Below are positions 15,683 through 24,094 of a DNA stretch of 28,464 bases, one piece after another. Origin of the DNA: JBBRWO01 sp038249135 (GTDB lineage: Bacteria; Actinomycetota; Coriobacteriia; Anaerosomatales; JAAXUF01); assembly GCA_038249135.1 (NCBI GenBank), contig JBBRWO010000014.1, forward strand, positions 1 to 28,464, read 5' to 3'. The translations under genes were made by a program, and so were the position numbers. Position 1 is the first letter of the stretch; every line of letters starts with the position of its first letter. The notes below the pieces were generated by a model. That model did not search any database, had not been told where the DNA came from, and worked only from the letters and a program-made list of their open reading frames with translations.

Positions 15683-15736
15683 ACATGGCTCATGTGAGCG
15701 TAGATAAGCGTAAGCCCTGCGTAGAGCCTACAGAAC

Positions 15737-15766
15737 ATCTTATCGGGCTTTCCGCAAATATGTTAA
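15737..15766 (-). promoter_or_regulatory. Candidate promoter of HEAT/HD-GYP cassette 1
   Basis: On the minus strand TTAACA (15766-15761) and TAAGAT (15742-15737) are separated by 18 bases, a fair sigma-70-type pair about 55 bases before the ATG at 15682. The 160-base gap 15683-15842 is a divergent regulatory region that must also serve the transporter gene to the right. Confidence 0.35.
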
Positions 15767-15842
15767 GCCTCGGCAAGGTTTCCACCTCGATCCGAAAAGA
15801 CGATACGGTTTGCGGCTCCCTGATGCTGGTAACCTACTTCCT

Positions 15843-17165
15843 ATGTCCAGTATCGGCGTTCAAGTTCTTCTGATACTCGCCCTCGTGCTCCTCGAGGGCT
15901 ATTTTGCCGCAGCTGAAATCGCGCTCATCTCGGCGCGCCGTGCGGCTCTGAGGCGTCGTGCCGATGACGGGTCCAAGGCCGCCAAGAGCGCTCTCAAGCT
16001 CACCGACGATCCAACTCGGCTGCTTGCGACGATCCAGATCGGTATCACCTTCGTCGGATTCCTCGCAGCCGCAGCAGGTGCGGTCGCGCTCGCCAAGCCG
16101 GTCGAGGCGTGGCTGCATTCACTCGGCATGAACTGGCTCGCAGCTGTCGCCCCGGGACTTTCGGTGCTGCTGGTCACGCTGCTCATCTCATACGTGACGC
16201 TCGTCATCGGCGAGCTGGTTCCAAAGCGCATCGGTCTGCAGCGCGCCGTCAACGTGGCGCTCGCGGTCGCCGGTCCCATCACCTGGCTCGAGAAGGCGTT
16301 CGCGCCGCTGGTCTGGCTGCTCACCGTCTCGACCAACGCTCTCTCGGCGCTGATCGGCGTGCGCGGTCAAGGTGTTGGGCAAGGCGTCTCGGAGGAGGAG
16401 ATCAAGCTGCTGGTCACCGAGCAGGGCTCATTGCTCGAGGACGAGAAGCGGATGATCCACGAGATCTTCGAGCTTGGTGACACGGTGGCTCGCGAGATCA
16501 TGGTGCCGCGTGTGGACATGATGCTGGCCCAGGACACCGAGACGGTCGCGGAGGTCGCCGCGATCATGCAGGGAACGGGCTACTCTCGGCTGGCGGTGTT
16601 CCACGAGGACCACGACAAAATCGTGGGCATCGCGCTGCTGAAGGACCTCGTCGTGCCGATCACTCAGGGGCGCAGCGACGAGCCGATAACCGACCACATG
16701 CGCCCGGCGGTGTTCGTGCCCGAGACCAAGGGCATTCTGCCGCTGCTTTCTGAGATGCAGGCAACGCGGAACCAGATCGTGATCGTCGTCGATGAGTACG
16801 GCGGCACCGCCGGCATGGCGACCATCGAAGATATCGTCGAGGAGATCGTGGGTGAGATCGCCGACGAGTTCGACCCTGATAACCGCCACATCCAGCAGAT
16901 CTCACCACACGAGTGGACGCTTGATGGTCGGTTCTCGATGGAGGATGCGGTCGAGCGGGGATTTCCGGTCGAGGAGTCCGACGAGTACGAGACCATCGCC
17001 GGCTGGCTGCTGACCAAGCTCGGACACATACCCCTGCCCGGAGAACGCTACCAGCAAGATGGCTACGAATTCCGCGTGCTCGGGATGCGCCGCCGCAGAA
17101 TCGCGCGGATTCGCGTGAAGGCGCTCGAGCCCAGCGCGACGGCCGGGGAGGAGAGCGATGACTGA
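15843..17165 (+). CDS. HlyC/CorC (CNNM)-family membrane transporter
   Basis: A 440-residue protein with the full family architecture. The DUF21/CNNM membrane domain (about 1-175) has EGYFAAAEIALIS (18-30) and GELVPKRIGL (123-132). A CBS pair (about 215-335) contains MVPRVDM (220-226) and VVDEYGGTAG (315-324). A C-terminal CorC_HlyC FAD-like domain covers about 355-428. The family acts in Mg2+ (or Na+/Mg2+, Co2+) efflux, with the CBS pair sensing Mg-ATP. The ATG at 15843 gives the standard N-terminus. A TTG at 15810 is also in frame; neither has a clear ribosome site. Its last codons overlap the start of the PspC remnant. Confidence 0.9.
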   Translation: MSSIGVQVLLILALVLLEGYFAAAEIALISARRAALRRRADDGSKAAKSALKLTDDPTRLLATIQIGITFVGFLAAAAGAVALAKPVEAWLHSLGMNWLAAVAPGLSVLLVTLLISYVTLVIGELVPKRIGLQRAVNVALAVAGPITWLEKAFAPLVWLLTVSTNALSALIGVRGQGVGQGVSEEEIKLLVTEQGSLLEDEKRMIHEIFELGDTVAREIMVPRVDMMLAQDTETVAEVAAIMQGTGYSRLAVFHEDHDKIVGIALLKDLVVPITQGRSDEPITDHMRPAVFVPETKGILPLLSEMQATRNQIVIVVDEYGGTAGMATIEDIVEEIVGEIADEFDPDNRHIQQISPHEWTLDGRFSMEDAVERGFPVEESDEYETIAGWLLTKLGHIPLPGERYQQDGYEFRVLGMRRRRIARIRVKALEPSATAGEESDD

Positions 17166-17223
17166 GCAGCGCAAGCTTTCCCGGAGCCGAGAAGACCGCG
17201 TGATCGCCGTCGACACATACTAG
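17158..17223 (+). pseudogene. Truncated PspC-domain gene remnant (21 codons)
   Basis: An ATG inside the end of the transporter gene opens a 21-residue frame, MTEQRKLSRSREDRVIA followed by VDTY and a TAG at 17221-17223. The first 17 residues match the usual N-terminus of PspC-domain proteins (R-x-L-x-R-S-R-x-D-x-x-I-A/S-G). They also match the internal PspC block LYRSRSDKMISG of the next gene. After Ile-Ala the domain stops. This is best read as the start of a second PspC gene that lost its body by deletion, or as a leftover of the duplication that gave the downstream gene. Expression as a short peptide or leader for translational coupling is possible. Confidence 0.6.
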
Positions 17224-17232
17224 GAGTGCCTC

Positions 17233-17709
17233 ATGGATGAACATGATCGCAGAAGGAACACCGGGGTCATCGCGGGCGGGGTCCTGATCCTGCTGGGCCT
17301 GTACTTCATCGTCGAGCGCGTCGCCGGCCCGCTCCTCAGCCCGCTCCGCTCGGCGCTGAACTTCGTCTGGAGTATCGGGTGGCCGCTCGCGCTGGTCGGA
17401 CTGGGCGTACTGCTCATCGTTCGCCGAGACGCACTGCGCCCCACGGGCGGCGTTGAAGGTCGTCGCCTGTATCGCAGTCGCAGCGACAAGATGATCAGCG
17501 GCGTCCTCGGTGGACTCGCGGTCTATCTGGGTGTCGAGTCGACGATGCTACGCATCGGGTTCGTGCTGCTCGGCGTGTTGAGCGGCTTTGGTCCTGCGCT
17601 GGTCGCCTACATCATCGCCTCGGTGATCGTGCCCGAGGAGCCCGTCGTCAGAGAAGACGGCGCTAAGGTCCCGTCGGCGCCTCCCATCCCGAGTCCGCCG
17701 GCAAGCTAG
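17233..17709 (+). CDS. PspC-domain membrane protein
   Basis: A 158-residue protein. Two membrane helices at about 10-28 and 43-63 resemble the N-terminal membrane module of LiaF/DUF5668-type proteins. A PspC domain follows (about 75-137: RRLYRSRSDKMISGVLGGLAVYLGV, with one or two further helices ending IIASVIVPEEP), then a short Pro-rich tail. PspC proteins take part in envelope-stress sensing in proteobacteria; in actinobacteria the role is less clear. AGGAG at 17222-17226 supports the ATG at 17233. The stop overlaps the ribosome site of the next gene, so transporter, remnant, PspC and amidohydrolase probably form one operon. Confidence 0.88.
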   Translation: MDEHDRRRNTGVIAGGVLILLGLYFIVERVAGPLLSPLRSALNFVWSIGWPLALVGLGVLLIVRRDALRPTGGVEGRRLYRSRSDKMISGVLGGLAVYLGVESTMLRIGFVLLGVLSGFGPALVAYIIASVIVPEEPVVREDGAKVPSAPPIPSPPAS

Positions 17710-17719
17710 GAGATGCCCC

Positions 17720-18667
17720 ATGCCCAGAATCGCCGCTGCGAAGCCGACCAAGCCCGGCGACGTGATCGATACTCACGTGCACCTGTTCACGCGTCCGCTC
17801 ATGCTCGAGATCGCCGACAGGCCCGAGACCCCGGAGCGATTCCGGCAGGCCATCAAGGAGGGCAAGTGGGGTCGGCGCAACGACACCCTGCCTGACATGA
17901 AGGCCGAGGAGGTCGCGGACTTCTACGTCGAGCGGCTGGCTGCGGCCGATGTGGCCAAGGCGATGGTCGTCTCGGTGATGCCGGACTCGCAGTACATGCG
18001 CGACTTCATCCGCGCCGCCAACGGCCACGTGCACGCGCTGTGCAACGTCGACCCGCGCGATCCCAGTGCGCCCGCATTGCTCGAGCGTGAGATGGCGGCA
18101 GGATTCCGGGGCGTGAAGCTCTACCCGGTCAACCGCTGCTTCCGGCTGAGTGACCCGGCGTGTCGACCGTTCTTCGAGAAGGCCGACGAGCTGGGTGCCA
18201 ATCTCATCATCCATTACGGCGTCACCGTCGATCCCACCGGTGACCTCGGGTACGCCAACCCCATCGATCTCTCGCCGGTGGCGCGCGACTTCCCCAACCT
18301 GCAGTTTGTCATCGCGCACTTTGGTGCCGGCTGGCTCGACGACGTGTTGCGTCTCGCGTACCAGTGCAAGAACGTGTGCGTCGACACCAGCGGCACCAAC
18401 AACTGGATGGACTACTACGTCCCCAAGATGACTCTGACCGACGTGTTCGAGCGTGCGCTGATGGCGCTCGGTCCGGAGCGCATCCTCTTTGGTACCGACT
18501 CCGGCACGACGACGCCGTACCGCACGTGGATCCGTCACATGCAGCAGCGCACCATCGAGGAGATGGGGCTCTCGGACGGTGACCGTGACCTGATTCTGCG
18601 CGGTAACGCCGCGCGCATCTTCCGCATCGATGAGCCGCTGCCGGAACTGCCGACGACTGGCAGCTAG
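17720..18667 (+). CDS. Amidohydrolase-2-family metal-dependent hydrolase
   Basis: A 315-residue TIM-barrel hydrolase. The metal site is visible as DTHVH (His19, His21), His165 in IIHYGV, His200 in FVIAHFGAGW and Asp260 in LFGTDSG; GVKLYP (131-136) follows strand 4. The N-terminal DTHVHLF and the C-terminal GNAARIF are typical of the family that includes ACMSD-like decarboxylases and lactonases. The substrate is unknown. GGAG at 17709-17712 sits before the ATG at 17720, ten bases after the PspC stop. Its TAG shares a CTAG palindrome with the stop of the convergent lipid-kinase gene. Confidence 0.88.
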   Translation: MPRIAAAKPTKPGDVIDTHVHLFTRPLMLEIADRPETPERFRQAIKEGKWGRRNDTLPDMKAEEVADFYVERLAAADVAKAMVVSVMPDSQYMRDFIRAANGHVHALCNVDPRDPSAPALLEREMAAGFRGVKLYPVNRCFRLSDPACRPFFEKADELGANLIIHYGVTVDPTGDLGYANPIDLSPVARDFPNLQFVIAHFGAGWLDDVLRLAYQCKNVCVDTSGTNNWMDYYVPKMTLTDVFERALMALGPERILFGTDSGTTTPYRTWIRHMQQRTIEEMGLSDGDRDLILRGNAARIFRIDEPLPELPTTGS

Positions 18668-19569
18668 CCTTGGTCCTCCACAGCGGGGTCGCCCATGCCC
18701 TTGGGGACGACTACGCCGACCACACCTGGCACGATCGACACTTCGATCGGCGTCGTGCGCGCCGCCTCGCCATCGGCGAGCACCGGCTGCGCGGGGCTCG
18801 ACTCGACGCGAATCCTGCGGCCCCGCCACCGGGTGAGGTTCTCGGAATACTGACCGGCCGAGGCGTTCGCCGCGCTACCCGCGAGCGACAAGAAGTCCGC
18901 GCGCTGGACGACGATCACGTCGAGCAGTCCGTCGGAGACGTCCACTCCCTCGGCGATTCGCACGCCGAGCACGCCGGTGCTCGCCGAGTTCGCGATGATG
19001 CACGCGACGCCCGCAGCCTCGACCACCTCACCGTCGACGTCGATCCTGTAGGTCGCCGTGGGCGGGGCGGCGATGGTCTGCATGCTCGCGAATGCGTACG
19101 CGAGCCACCCGAAGCGGTCCTTGAGTTCCTTGGTCGCAGCCTCAACGAGGGATGCTTCGAATCCCATCGTGAGCCGAAGGATGAACCACTGGTGTCCTGC
19201 TCGGCCCATGTCGACGGCCCGCACGTCGTACTCGCCGCTGGCGATCAGTACCGCCGCCTCCGCGAGCGTCTTGGGGATGCCTAGGTCCTCGGCCAGCGCA
19301 TTACCGGTTCCGCCGGGTAGAACGGCCATCGGTGGTCCGCCGAGCGCCAGCGCCGAGGCCACCTCCGAGACGGTGCCATCCCCGCCGTACACACCGATGA
19401 GGTCGTAGTCTGCCTCGGCGGCCTTGCGCGCGGCGGCGTACCCGTCACCGGAGCCGTGTGTGACCGAGACATCCCACTCGATACCCGCAGCGCCAAACGC
19501 GTCGTTGAGCTGGCTCAGGATCGGCTCCGGCTGACCTGCGCCCGGATTGATGATCACGTTGATGCGCAT
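18664..19569 (-). CDS. Diacylglycerol/lipid kinase-like protein
   Basis: The 301-residue protein has the DAGK catalytic fold: VIINPGAG (5-12), GGDGT (62-66) and PGGTGN (85-90), followed by the C-terminal beta-sandwich domain characteristic of YegS/DgkB/LCB5-type enzymes. It would phosphorylate a lipid such as diacylglycerol at the inner membrane face, feeding phosphatidate back into phospholipid synthesis. The ATG at 19569 has GAGGAG (19580-19575) five bases away. A longer open frame to 19965 is an overlap with the neighbour and has no domain content. It follows the phosphatase gene by 35 bases on the same strand. Confidence 0.9.
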   Translation of the reverse strand: MRINVIINPGAGQPEPILSQLNDAFGAAGIEWDVSVTHGSGDGYAAARKAAEADYDLIGVYGGDGTVSEVASALALGGPPMAVLPGGTGNALAEDLGIPKTLAEAAVLIASGEYDVRAVDMGRAGHQWFILRLTMGFEASLVEAATKELKDRFGWLAYAFASMQTIAAPPTATYRIDVDGEVVEAAGVACIIANSASTGVLGVRIAEGVDVSDGLLDVIVVQRADFLSLAGSAANASAGQYSENLTRWRGRRIRVESSPAQPVLADGEAARTTPIEVSIVPGVVGVVVPKGMGDPAVEDQG

Positions 19570-19604
19570 GAGAACTCCTCTGTGAGCGGCGCTGATATGA
19601 AGTG

Positions 19605-20111
19605 TCAGACGGCGTCGAGTGCGACAGCGTGTCGTTTCACCCAGTCGCTTTCGAAGGCTCGGATACGGCGTTCGATGTACCAGGCGCGGGGGTCGGCGAC
19701 TGGTCGCTTTTGCGAGACGAGGTTCATCGCATCGTCTGCCGACATGCCTTGCGCGATGAGGATGCAGCACATCATCGCGACACTTCGATGCACGCCTCCT
19801 CGGCAATACACGAGGACGCGGCCGCCGTCGGCGAGCACGGGCAGGGCGGCCTCCGCACCGCGCCGCAACAACCACAGCGGGAGCGGGAACAGCGGGTAGT
19901 CGATCATGGGAAGGCGCCTGATCTGAAACGGCGGCCGCATGAGCTCCCTCGGCGGAGCGAACCACAGCATGCTGAGCACCAGCTCGATACCGAGGTTGCG
20001 CACATGCTCAACGTGCCGGGCCTTGGGCCGAACGGCGATGAAGAGCTGGTCAGTGATTGCCGAGAAGTCGTAAGGGGCCAACTCGGCGCGTACCGCTGTG
20101 TTTGCATCCAT
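19605..20111 (-). CDS. Dual-specificity-type protein phosphatase
   Basis: The 168-residue single-domain protein has the CX5R loop VYCRGGVHRS (Cys103, Arg109, Ser110) and a candidate general acid Asp71 in MIDYPLFP. The usual His before Cys is Tyr here. The overall form matches small cysteine phosphatases of the DSP/atypical class, acting on phosphoprotein, phosphoinositide or phosphatidylglycerophosphate-like substrates. The start at 20111 has no strong ribosome site. Being upstream of the lipid kinase with a short gap, it probably shares its transcript, so a lipid phosphate substrate (as in PTPMT-type enzymes) is an attractive guess. Confidence 0.85.
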   Translation of the reverse strand: MDANTAVRAELAPYDFSAITDQLFIAVRPKARHVEHVRNLGIELVLSMLWFAPPRELMRPPFQIRRLPMIDYPLFPLPLWLLRRGAEAALPVLADGGRVLVYCRGGVHRSVAMMCCILIAQGMSADDAMNLVSQKRPVADPRAWYIERRIRAFESDWVKRHAVALDAV

Positions 20112-20259
20112 GAGTCGAGCATACGCGCTGCGAGCCCAGGGTGCGCGCAGGAATGCGAACCATCACACAATGAGCAGACGCCTGAACGCACAGGATCGCC
20201 CCGTCTCGGTACACTGGCGATGACGGAATCGCACCACCATCGCCGAGGAGGCATCACCC
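20112..20259. promoter_or_regulatory. Divergent intergenic region, phosphatase and methyltransferase
   Basis: A 148-base gap between divergent genes, expected to hold both promoters. TACACT at 20209-20214 is a possible -10 for the methyltransferase, without a good -35. No hairpins stand out. Confidence 0.35.
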
Positions 20260-21057
20260 ATGTCCGCCGAGAAGACCCCGCGTGTCGCACCCGCATCCGA
20301 CTACGACACGTTTGTGAACTGGGACGCGCGACTCGCCCGCGAGGTGCCGTTCTTCCGGCGCGTCTTCGAAGACATCGGCGCACACACACTGATCGACGTC
20401 GGCACCGGAAGCGCGCGCCACGCGATCGAGTTCGCTGCGCTCGGCATGAGCGTGGATGCGGTCGATCCCGACGACTCGATGCTCGCACAAGCCGAGACCA
20501 ACATCGCGGCGGCTTCGGAGCGCATCGCTGCCGCAGGTGGTGAGCTACGACTGGTCCGCGGCGGCTTTGGTGAGCTCGCGGCTCGCGGGCTCGGGCCGGC
20601 AGACGCGCTCATCTGCACGGGCAACGCGCTCCCGCACGTGGACGGACTCGCTGGTCTGCGCGTAGCGCTCGCGGACTTCTCGGCGGTGGTGAGGCCGGGC
20701 GGCGTGCTGGTGCTGCACCTGCTCAATCACGCCAAGCTGCTGGACAAGAAGGTCCGCGCGATCACGCCGGTCGTGCGTGAGACCGACGAGGGCACGCGGG
20801 TATTTCTGCGGCTGATCGACTATCCGGAGTCAGGCGAGTTCATCGGCTTCGACTTCGTGACACTGACGCGCGATGCCGCCGGCGTATGGGACCTGGCGTC
20901 TCGCATGTCGCCGCACACGGCGCTGCCGTTCGAGCTGCTTGCCGAGGAGCTGGCCGCGGTGGGCTTCGAGCACATCGAGGCGTTTGGCGGGCACGACGGC
21001 TCCGCGTTCGACCCGGCAGCGGCTGAGAGCGTGATCGTGGTGGCTCGGCGCAGCTAG
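20260..21057 (+). CDS. Class I SAM-dependent methyltransferase
   Basis: The 265-residue protein has the Rossmann SAM site: motif I LIDVGTGSARHA (44-55), acidic Asp69 (AVDPDDSML) at the end of strand 2, motif for the adenine pocket near LRLVRGGFGEL, and ICTGNALPHV as motif IV. After the fold core it has an extra beta-rich insertion (residues about 170-235), as in small-molecule or glycine/sarcosine-like methyltransferases. The substrate is unknown. GAGGAGG lies about nine bases before the ATG at 20260. It is transcribed alone. Confidence 0.9.
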   Translation: MSAEKTPRVAPASDYDTFVNWDARLAREVPFFRRVFEDIGAHTLIDVGTGSARHAIEFAALGMSVDAVDPDDSMLAQAETNIAAASERIAAAGGELRLVRGGFGELAARGLGPADALICTGNALPHVDGLAGLRVALADFSAVVRPGGVLVLHLLNHAKLLDKKVRAITPVVRETDEGTRVFLRLIDYPESGEFIGFDFVTLTRDAAGVWDLASRMSPHTALPFELLAEELAAVGFEHIEAFGGHDGSAFDPAAAESVIVVARRS

Positions 21058-21126
21058 TCGCGCGCGGTTTGCGTGAGTACGCAGCGTAGGGAGGGCCGGC
21101 CTCGGGTGTTCAGCCGGCTCAGGCGC

Positions 21127-21837
21127 CTAGCGCCCTCTGGTCACCCGCGGCCCCAGCCGACACCTGCGGCCCAGCGCCGCGTCGCAGACAGCGACAGGGC
21201 TTCTTGGCGCACCGGCGTCGTGAGCCGCGGCCAAGCCGCCCTCATCGGCAAGCGCCGCGTACAGGTGACACAGAGGCAGCCCCGCGACGTTCTGGAAGCA
21301 CTCGTCTTCCGTGACCGACGCGACCTGTGCTTCGATGTTGTAGGCGCCGGCGCATCCCATGAATTCGCCGGAGGCCATCCAGGATTCCATCGCCGCGTCG
21401 TCGAGTGACTTCATCTGCACCTCGGTGGTGACCGCGAACGTATGGGGCTCCAGCGCATCGGGGGGCAGAAGCGCCACGCCGGTCACGACCTCGTGCGTGC
21501 GACCCGAGAGCGCGCGCAGCATTCGCTGAGCATCCTCGACGTCCTTTGGCTTGCCGAGCACCGCGCCGTCGAGCACCACGACGGTATCGAAGCACAGCGC
21601 AAGCGTTCCCGCGCCCTGACCGCTCACTCGAACCGCCTCGGCCTTCTCGGCGGCGAGCGAGATGGCGAGCGCCGGCGGGTTGGTGGCGAGCGGCGAGTTC
21701 AGGTCTTCCGGTGTGTCGACCGAGGTCGCCGAGAAGGGCAGGCCAAGCCAGCCGATGAGCCGTCGCCGGCGCGGTGACTGCGAGGCCAGCAGCACACGTG
21801 CCGGGCGCAGGGTGGAGGTATCGAGTTGCTGTGTCAT
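21127..21837 (-). CDS. maf: Maf-family nucleotide pyrophosphatase
   Basis: Maf proteins hydrolyse modified or canonical NTPs (house-cleaning). The 236-residue protein shows LLASQSPRRRRLI (16-28), the DTVVVLDG...LGKP block (84-97), LSGRTHEVVTG (110-120) and AGAYNIE (163-169). Departures are Phe for the usual Ala before the catalytic Asp84 (CFDTVV), and YNIEAQ in place of Y-x-I-Q-G. It also has a C-terminal extension of about 35 residues beyond the normal end. GLPLCH near the end resembles a Maf subgroup seen outside the proteobacteria. The ATG at 21837 gives the standard N-terminus. A longer open frame to 22014 overlaps the divergent HEAT gene and is not used. Confidence 0.85.
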   Translation of the reverse strand: MTQQLDTSTLRPARVLLASQSPRRRRLIGWLGLPFSATSVDTPEDLNSPLATNPPALAISLAAEKAEAVRVSGQGAGTLALCFDTVVVLDGAVLGKPKDVEDAQRMLRALSGRTHEVVTGVALLPPDALEPHTFAVTTEVQMKSLDDAAMESWMASGEFMGCAGAYNIEAQVASVTEDECFQNVAGLPLCHLYAALADEGGLAAAHDAGAPRSPVAVCDAALGRRCRLGPRVTRGR

Positions 21838-21878
21838 GCGCCGATGATAGCGTGTCGTCGCGATGAGCCGGCAACGCC

Positions 21879-21884
21879 TATACT
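21879..21884 (+). promoter_or_regulatory. Candidate -10 box of HEAT/HD-GYP cassette 2
   Basis: TATACT lies 50 bases before the GTG start at 21935. No good -35 sequence is spaced 16-18 bases upstream. It sits in the 97-base divergent gap between maf and the cassette. Confidence 0.3.
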
Positions 21885-21934
21885 GAGAGAGAAGCGCCGC
21901 ACCGCGACGGCGCGGGGGATAACGAGGAGGACTG

Positions 21935-24094
21935 GTGGCTTCGGCAGACGACCGCGTACCTACAGCGCCGCCGATAATCGAGCAGTTCGTCAGGCAGCTC
22001 CTGGTGACGAACAAGGCGGTCGCGCTCTATCCGCCCTCGAGCACGATTCCTCGAGACACCGCTTCTGACACCGTCGACCTGTTGCGCGAAGCACTCCGCG
22101 AACAATCCGACGTGCGCCTAAATGTCACCAAGCACGGGCTCTTCTACGACGGCGCCGCCATCTTCCCGAGGCAGTCCGCGTTCATGGCGTTTGCCCACGA
22201 GCTCTACAACCGCCGTATCGCAGACGTCCGTTTCCATGCCGGCATCGAGGCCACCGACATCATCTCGTTCCTCCAGATGGTCAAAGTCCCCGCCGAAGAG
22301 ATCATTGCATCGGGTGGGTTCGAGACGCGGCTTTGGGAGCACAATGTAGGTACGATCACCGTCACCGAAGCCCAGATCACGCTGGTGGATTCCGAGGTCA
22401 GTTTCGAGGACGCAGCGATTCAACAGGCCTCCACGTACTCGCGCGAAGAAATCGACATCATGCTTGAAACCGCTATGGCTTCGCGGTCGCGCGATACGCT
22501 CACGCTGGCTCGTGTCATAGGACAGCCGCAGCTCGTTCGCGACTATCTCCGGGCGACCTACGAAACCGAGGAAGGCGAGCTTGGCCTTGCGGCCGCCGGC
22601 ACGCGGTTCGCGGAGCTTGCGCAGGTGGCGTCCGACATGGACCCCGCCGAGCGCGACGAACTGATGCGTTCGCTCGCCGAGGCTCTCTGGGAGCTTCCTC
22701 CCACGATGCGACGCGATCTACTGGTCGACCGCGTGCTACCGGAAGCGAGGACGTCCGTCGCCCTCTCGTCGGTGGTCAGGCAAATGGACGTCGACGATGT
22801 CTGCCGTATGTTCGTCGAGGGTCTCGGCACGGGCGATGTCTCGCGAGACGGACTGGTTCGCGCTATCCGCAACCTGTCACTCATCTCGGCAGCCGACCGC
22901 GATGACGTGGTGAACGCCGCCGGAGCCGCGATGCTCGGCGCGGGGCTCGGGCCAAGTATCATCTCCGACGTTCTCGAGGGCGCTTCCCCCAGCCGACTGA
23001 CCGTACGGGAGCGAGCCGGCAACCCCGCCGGGACCGAGCGGCCTGCCGACACGATCTTCAAACTCATGGACCTTGCACCGCTTCCGAACTCCGTTGACGC
23101 GGCGGGCGATCCGGCACTCGAGGCTTTACGCGAAGAGGCACGCCGCGGCATCACTGACGGAGACATCATCGGCGCGCTCGTATCCCTCGTGGGCATGGAC
23201 ATACGCGAGGTGCAGTTCGCAGCGACTATGTCGATGCTTGAAGACGCGCTCGACCTACTGATCGCGCGAGGCGAGATCGACGTCGCTGCCGACTCTGCAG
23301 TCTCGATGCTTGCCGCCGCGGAGAACCCGGAGCTCGTGCCTGGGCAGCAGCTTCGCATCCAGCGTGCGGTGCAGAGATTCGCGCGGCCAAGTGATATACG
23401 TGAGATCGCGAAGGCCATCCGACTCTACAAGGACGGCTCGGTCGAGCACGACGCGGCCCGACGCCTGCTCGAAACGCTCGGCCCGCTGGCTATCCCGCCG
23501 CTGCTTGAACAGCTTGCCGATGAACCCGACATGTCCGCCCGCAAGGGCATGGTCGACCTGCTGTGCCAGCTCGCAGGCCGATACATCCCGGAGTTGGGTG
23601 AACACGTCGGTGATCCGCGCTGGTATTTCGTGCGCAACGTGGTCAGCATTCTCGGCTCCGCAAAAACATCGGCGGCGCTGCCGTATCTGGAGCGCACGCT
23701 GCGTCATCCGGACGCGCGTGTGAGACGCGAGACGATGCGCGGGCTGTCGACGATCAGCGACCGCGTGGCAAACGAGATGCTCATTGCTGCCCTCACCGAT
23801 GATGATGCACAAAACGTGCAACTCGCAGCGCGCTATCTGGGCGCGAGCGGCGCGCGCGTCGCAATCTCGTCGCTCGAGCAGGTCGCGCGCGGCGAGGGTC
23901 GCGGCAACCGTGAGAACGGTCCGCGGGTCGAAGCGATTGAGGCGCTCGGTAGGTTGGGCGCGACCGAGTCGCTGTCGATGCTTGAGGCAATCGCGGGCAA
24001 ACGCAGGATTCTGAACGCTAGCAAGGCGCGTGAGTTGCGCGCGGCGGCTGAGGCCGCAATCAAGCGCATCCGTGAGAGCGGAGGGGTCCGATGA
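21935..24094 (+). CDS. HEAT-repeat protein, cassette 2
   Basis: A 719-residue soluble protein, paralogous to the one encoded at 13670-15682. Residues about 12-155 are the shared N-terminal domain (LYPPSSTIP at 31-39, then AHELYNRRIADVRFHAGIEATDII). A long helical middle follows, and clear HEAT repeats lie from about 490 to 715. One unit is DPRWYFVRNVVSILG; the next ones carry LRHPDARVRRETMRGL and LTDDDAQNVQLAARYLG. The repeats are better preserved than in cassette 1. GTG 21935 is preceded by GAGGAGG four bases away. Its stop overlaps the HD-GYP start (ATGA at 24091-24094). It is likely a scaffold or regulatory partner of that enzyme. Confidence 0.88.
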   Translation: MASADDRVPTAPPIIEQFVRQLLVTNKAVALYPPSSTIPRDTASDTVDLLREALREQSDVRLNVTKHGLFYDGAAIFPRQSAFMAFAHELYNRRIADVRFHAGIEATDIISFLQMVKVPAEEIIASGGFETRLWEHNVGTITVTEAQITLVDSEVSFEDAAIQQASTYSREEIDIMLETAMASRSRDTLTLARVIGQPQLVRDYLRATYETEEGELGLAAAGTRFAELAQVASDMDPAERDELMRSLAEALWELPPTMRRDLLVDRVLPEARTSVALSSVVRQMDVDDVCRMFVEGLGTGDVSRDGLVRAIRNLSLISAADRDDVVNAAGAAMLGAGLGPSIISDVLEGASPSRLTVRERAGNPAGTERPADTIFKLMDLAPLPNSVDAAGDPALEALREEARRGITDGDIIGALVSLVGMDIREVQFAATMSMLEDALDLLIARGEIDVAADSAVSMLAAAENPELVPGQQLRIQRAVQRFARPSDIREIAKAIRLYKDGSVEHDAARRLLETLGPLAIPPLLEQLADEPDMSARKGMVDLLCQLAGRYIPELGEHVGDPRWYFVRNVVSILGSAKTSAALPYLERTLRHPDARVRRETMRGLSTISDRVANEMLIAALTDDDAQNVQLAARYLGASGARVAISSLEQVARGEGRGNRENGPRVEAIEALGRLGATESLSMLEAIAGKRRILNASKARELRAAAEAAIKRIRESGGVR

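Noticed and set aside
17663..18829. 388-codon minus-strand frame opposite the amidohydrolase
   Set aside because: It overlaps a complete amidohydrolase with all metal ligands; the antisense peptide shows no domain.
18664..19965. Long version of the lipid kinase starting at 19965
   Set aside because: The extra residues have no domain and overlap the phosphatase gene. The ATG at 19569 has a perfect ribosome site and the family N-terminus.
21127..22014. Long version of the Maf protein starting at 22014
   Set aside because: The extension is antisense to the start of the cassette 2 HEAT gene and adds residues without family similarity. The ATG at 21837 gives a normal Maf N-terminus.
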